Positions 61,306-64,000 of a DNA stretch of 64,000 nt are shown piece after piece. Source of the stretch: CAIWTU01 sp035686205 (lineage in GTDB: Bacteria > Desulfobacterota > Desulfuromonadia > Geobacterales > Geobacteraceae); assembly GCA_035686205.1 (NCBI GenBank), contig DASRZQ010000119.1, forward strand, positions 31,756 through 95,755. The letters run 5' to 3'. A program made the position numbers and the translations under genes. Position 1 is the first letter of the stretch. Every line of letters begins with the position of its first letter. The notes under the pieces were generated by a model. That model searched no databases. It was given only the letters and a program-made list of their open reading frames with translations, and was not told where the DNA came from.

Positions 61306-62397
61306 ATGTCACAGATAAACAGCACAAAAAAAGTCCGTGTCCTGATTGTCGATGATTCATCGTTCATGCGAATGGCAATAAGGGGCATTCTTGATCGCGA
61401 TCCGGACCTGGAGGTTATCGGATCGGCGATTGACGGCGCGGACGGTGTGAAAAAAGCCATGGACCTCAGGCCGGACATTATCACCATGGATATCGAAATG
61501 CCCCGGATGGACGGAATCAGCGCCCTGCGCGAAATTATGGCAAAATCGCCCACCAGGGTCATCATGGTATCCACACTTACCAACGAAGGGGCCAAAGCGA
61601 CTTTCGAGGCACTGGAGGCGGGAGCGGTAGATTACATTCCCAAAAATATCACCGATTCTTCAGCCGCTCAAAAGGTCTTCAAGGAAGAATTGCTGCAGAA
61701 AGTCAAAGCGGCGGCCATGTTTGCCGTCCCTAAAAAGAGCGCGCCCACCATCAGGTCCGCCGTTCCGGAAAAGCTCAAACCAGCTGCCTCGCGGCTGAAG
61801 CCGGGCCGAATATCGTGCGTCGCCATAGGCGCATCCACCGGAGGGCCCATAGCTCTTCAGGAAGTACTTTCGAGAATTCCCGTCAATTTTCCGCACGGAA
61901 TAATGGTGGCCATTCACATGCCGAGGGCTTTTACCGGTCCGTACGCCGAACGCCTCAACGCAAAATGTTCTCTTTCCATTAAAGAGGCCGCCGACGGCGA
62001 TATACTACGACCCGGCACTGCGCTGATTGCTCCGGGAGGAAAGCATTCCAGTCTGGTCCGCCAATCCGCCGGATTAGCCGTCCGGACGGCTCCCATCGAT
62101 CAATTCCCGGGTTATATCTACATCCCTTCCGTCGACATCATGATGAGCAGCATGGCGGATGTGGCCGGAGGCTCGGTTCTCGGAGTAATATTGACCGGCA
62201 TGGGCAATGACGGCTTTAAAGGAATGAAACACATCAAAGAAAAAGGAGGCGCCACCCTCGTTCAGGACGAGGCAACCTCAACCATATATGGCATGCCGAA
62301 GGCCTGCATCCAGGGGGGAATAGCTGACCTTGTTCTGCCTCTTGACCAGATCGGATTTGAAATCGCGAAAATTGCCGAGCGAAATGACGGCAAGTGA
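61306..62397 (+). CDS. cheB: Chemotaxis methylesterase/deamidase CheB
   Basis: A 363-residue CheB: receiver domain with phospho-acceptor Asp62 (IITMDIEMPRMDG), a linker (about 125-165), and a methylesterase domain with the catalytic triad Ser177 (GASTGGP), His204 (AIHMP) and Asp302 (TGMGNDG). It removes methyl groups from receptors and is activated by CheA. It begins 9 bases after the first HDOD gene. Confidence 0.96.
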   Translation: MSQINSTKKVRVLIVDDSSFMRMAIRGILDRDPDLEVIGSAIDGADGVKKAMDLRPDIITMDIEMPRMDGISALREIMAKSPTRVIMVSTLTNEGAKATFEALEAGAVDYIPKNITDSSAAQKVFKEELLQKVKAAAMFAVPKKSAPTIRSAVPEKLKPAASRLKPGRISCVAIGASTGGPIALQEVLSRIPVNFPHGIMVAIHMPRAFTGPYAERLNAKCSLSIKEAADGDILRPGTALIAPGGKHSSLVRQSAGLAVRTAPIDQFPGYIYIPSVDIMMSSMADVAGGSVLGVILTGMGNDGFKGMKHIKEKGGATLVQDEATSTIYGMPKACIQGGIADLVLPLDQIGFEIAKIAERNDGK

Positions 62398-62427
62398 GCT
62401 TCAAGGAACATACAAACGGAGATTAAC

Positions 62428-63282
62428 GTGAACAAAGAGCTCGAAACAACCATAATGACCGCGGGTGATCTTCCAACTATTCCGGTAGTGGCGACAAAGG
62501 TCATGCAACTAATTGAAAGCAACAGGGCTACCGCGGAAGAACTGGGAAAGGTCGTGGCAGGAGACCCGGCCGTTGCCGCCAGGGTCCTCAAGATCTCCAA
62601 CTCGGCCTTCTACGGGTGCCAGAGAAAGATCCAGAGCCTGCAGACCGCGATTATGATGCTGGGCTTCAATACCCTCAAGAGTCTTGTGATAACCGCATCC
62701 ATGAAGCAGGTTTACCAGCCCTACGGCCTCGTTGAAAAAATGCTCTGGGAACATTCATTCGGGGCGGGCCTGGCGGCGCGGATAATCGGCGGAAAAACGA
62801 AACACGTCAATGAAGAGGAATCCTTCCTTGCCGGCCTGTTCCACGACATCGGCAAAATCATCATGAACCACCTCGACAGGGACAAATTCCAGAGAGTGAT
62901 CCAGCGGTGTTACAATGAGGAGATTTCCTTTACCGATGCGGAAATGGACGAATATCCATACGTTCATGATGATGTAGGCGCATGTGTAATCAGAAAATGG
63001 AATTTTCCGGAAATCCTGGCAAATTCCGTTTTGTTTCACCACTCGCTGGCCTTTGGCGACGCGGATGATCCTCACCTTGTCAATCTTACCGCGGTGGTAA
63101 ATCTAGCGGACCTGTTCTGCCGGAAACTCGGCATCGGGGAAAGAAACCCCGATGAGGACCTTGCTGTTTCCGGAACCAAAGCGTCGGATATCCTTCAACT
63201 GGATGAAGAACAGGTAATGGATATGCTTGAAATTTTCAGGGATTCATTTGAAATGGACAAAAGCTATTTCGTGTCAGAATAA
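62428..63282 (+). CDS. HDOD-domain protein 2
   Basis: A 284-residue HDOD protein related to the one at 60400: MTAGDLPTIPVVATKVMQLIE, VAGDPAVAARVLKISNSAFYG, TAIMMLGFNTLKSLVITAS, AGLFHDIGKIIMNHLDR, VLFHHSLAFGDADD and VNLADLFCRKLG. It keeps an intact HD pair (FHDIGK) in the helical core, whereas the first copy has VHDIGE. GGAG precedes the start (GTG). It is the last gene of the che operon. Confidence 0.88.
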   Translation: MNKELETTIMTAGDLPTIPVVATKVMQLIESNRATAEELGKVVAGDPAVAARVLKISNSAFYGCQRKIQSLQTAIMMLGFNTLKSLVITASMKQVYQPYGLVEKMLWEHSFGAGLAARIIGGKTKHVNEEESFLAGLFHDIGKIIMNHLDRDKFQRVIQRCYNEEISFTDAEMDEYPYVHDDVGACVIRKWNFPEILANSVLFHHSLAFGDADDPHLVNLTAVVNLADLFCRKLGIGERNPDEDLAVSGTKASDILQLDEEQVMDMLEIFRDSFEMDKSYFVSE

Positions 63283-63398
63283 CAACGGGCATGACTTCCG
63301 CATAACAATCATTAACCGTCCGTTTCAAAATTTTGGCAATTTTAACCCCTTCCCTTTACTCGTAACTGAAATGTTCACGGTAACATCCTGCCGAATCA

Positions 63399-64000
63399 TC
63401 ACTTTGACAGAATCCCGGCAGATTTGTTTTTTATGCCGACAAGAACAGGACTCGAACTGTAAAAGCAGACTTTGTTCTTGCCGGTATTCTTTGCCTGATA
63501 AAGAGCCTGATCGGCCTGCGACATGATTTCCTTTACGGGTACCGGGTCTTTGCCTGACCTGTGCGCAATCCCGAGACTTGCCGTAACGCGGATCCGATTT
63601 CCGTTGAATTCAACTTCCTTATTTTCGATAGATTTCCTTAATCTTTCCCCGACATCCAGAGCTATGGACGCGCAGGTCGAAGGAAGCATTACCGCAAACT
63701 CCTCTCCGCCGTACCGTACCACCAGGTCCGCTCGCCTGGCGTTATCGGCAAGAGTGGCGGCGGCGGACCGGAGAACCGCGTCACCCGCTGGATGCCCGTA
63801 GGTATCATTGATAGCCTTGAAGTTGTCCAGATCTATCAGAAGAAGTGAAAGCGGGACCACTTCCCTTTTCCGCTGCTCAAGCTCGAGCATTTCCTCAAGG
63901 ACACGTCTGTTGTACAATCCCGTCAGCCCGTCGCGCATCGAATCATCCCTGGCCTTGCCGTAGTCGCCCGCATTCCGCAGGCATACCGCCAGAATCTCCA
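63399..64000 (-). CDS. GGDEF diguanylate cyclase, N-terminally cut by the window
   Basis: The frame stays open to the window edge (base 64000), so only the C-terminal 200 residues are seen. They contain DGLTGLYNRRVLEEML, LLLIDLDNFKAINDTYGHPAGD and the active-site GGEEF (VVRYGGEEFAVML). An RxxD inhibitory site is not evident before GGEEF (NARRADLVVRY). It makes cyclic di-GMP. It converges on the che operon; the sensory domain lies outside. Confidence 0.92.
   Translation of the reverse strand, partial: EILAVCLRNAGDYGKARDDSMRDGLTGLYNRRVLEEMLELEQRKREVVPLSLLLIDLDNFKAINDTYGHPAGDAVLRSAAATLADNARRADLVVRYGGEEFAVMLPSTCASIALDVGERLRKSIENKEVEFNGNRIRVTASLGIAHRSGKDPVPVKEIMSQADQALYQAKNTGKNKVCFYSSSPVLVGIKNKSAGILSK

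Noticed and set aside
1..64000. tRNA, rRNA or CRISPR loci
   Set aside because: None recognised on reading both strands for T-loop/CCA patterns, rRNA motifs or evenly spaced repeats; a covariance-model scan was not possible.

Overview
The window looks like chromosome of an anaerobic member of the former Deltaproteobacteria (Desulfobacterota; Geobacter- or Desulfuromonas-like gene content). This rests on gene order (peptidase M50 - trpS - scpA - scpB; nusA - ylxR/L7Ae - infB - rbfA - nrnA - truB - rpsO - pnp - M16 - dut; glnB - glnA), a DHH/CBS/tRNA-nucleotidyltransferase fusion, and ferredoxin-linked indolepyruvate oxidoreductase beside phenylacetate-CoA ligases. The genus cannot be read from the sequence. 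No rRNA, tRNA, CRISPR array or classical insertion sequence was seen.

Layout. 1-7 kb: truncated nucleotidyltransferase, FmdB-type zinc ribbon, acyl-ACP thioesterase, then the complete EF-P lysylation set (epmB facing epmA-efp) and infA. 7-17 kb: an overlapping aldehyde dehydrogenase / class III aminotransferase / cPGS-like GTPase operon, an RlmD-type methyltransferase, a HU/IHF-family protein, a Na/Pi cotransporter with a Ppx/GppA phosphatase. 17-28.4 kb: an arylpyruvate/aryl-acid locus (iorAB, paaK, ACT protein, two LivK-like binding proteins, livHMGF, second paaK) behind a near-consensus sigma70 promoter. 28.5-29.6 kb: a roughly 1 kb element bounded by dif-like sites. 30-36 kb: queD-queE-creatininase, a lytic transglycosylase, pgsA, nadB, chorismate mutase with a stand-alone DAHP-synthase N-terminal domain, and a Memo-family protein. 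36-57 kb: minus-strand housekeeping operons (scpAB, trpS, M50, glnBA, panE, HAD, tsaC, dut, M16, pnp, rpsO, truB, nrnA, rbfA, infB, nusA, rimP). 57-64 kb: a chemosensory operon (cheW, cheA, cheR, HDOD, cheB, HDOD) and a truncated GGDEF protein.

The most unusual signal is at 28,499-29,572. Two direct copies (16 of 17 bases) of a XerC-side dif arm plus central region flank about 1.03 kb. That interval holds a ribbon-helix-helix protein gene, a translationally coupled small gene and several strong hairpins. The right copy is a good full dif candidate; the left copy keeps only the XerC half, and an inverted partner of that half lies about 100 bases inside the element. This is the arrangement expected if a filamentous-phage-like or satellite element integrated at dif by XerC-mediated exchange. 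Gene orientation and a by-eye count of KOPS-like octamers on both sides mostly point towards 29.5 kb, so the chromosome terminus may lie here.

Other points: scpA has no canonical start codon, and a dispersed palindromic repeat abuts its ribosome-binding site (the second copy is at 2.5 kb); glnB-glnA carries a clear NtrC site and sigma54 promoter; the che operon has a sigma28-like promoter; and rimP is preceded by an intrinsic-terminator-like hairpin. All promoter, operator and attachment-site calls are pattern reading by eye, not computed.
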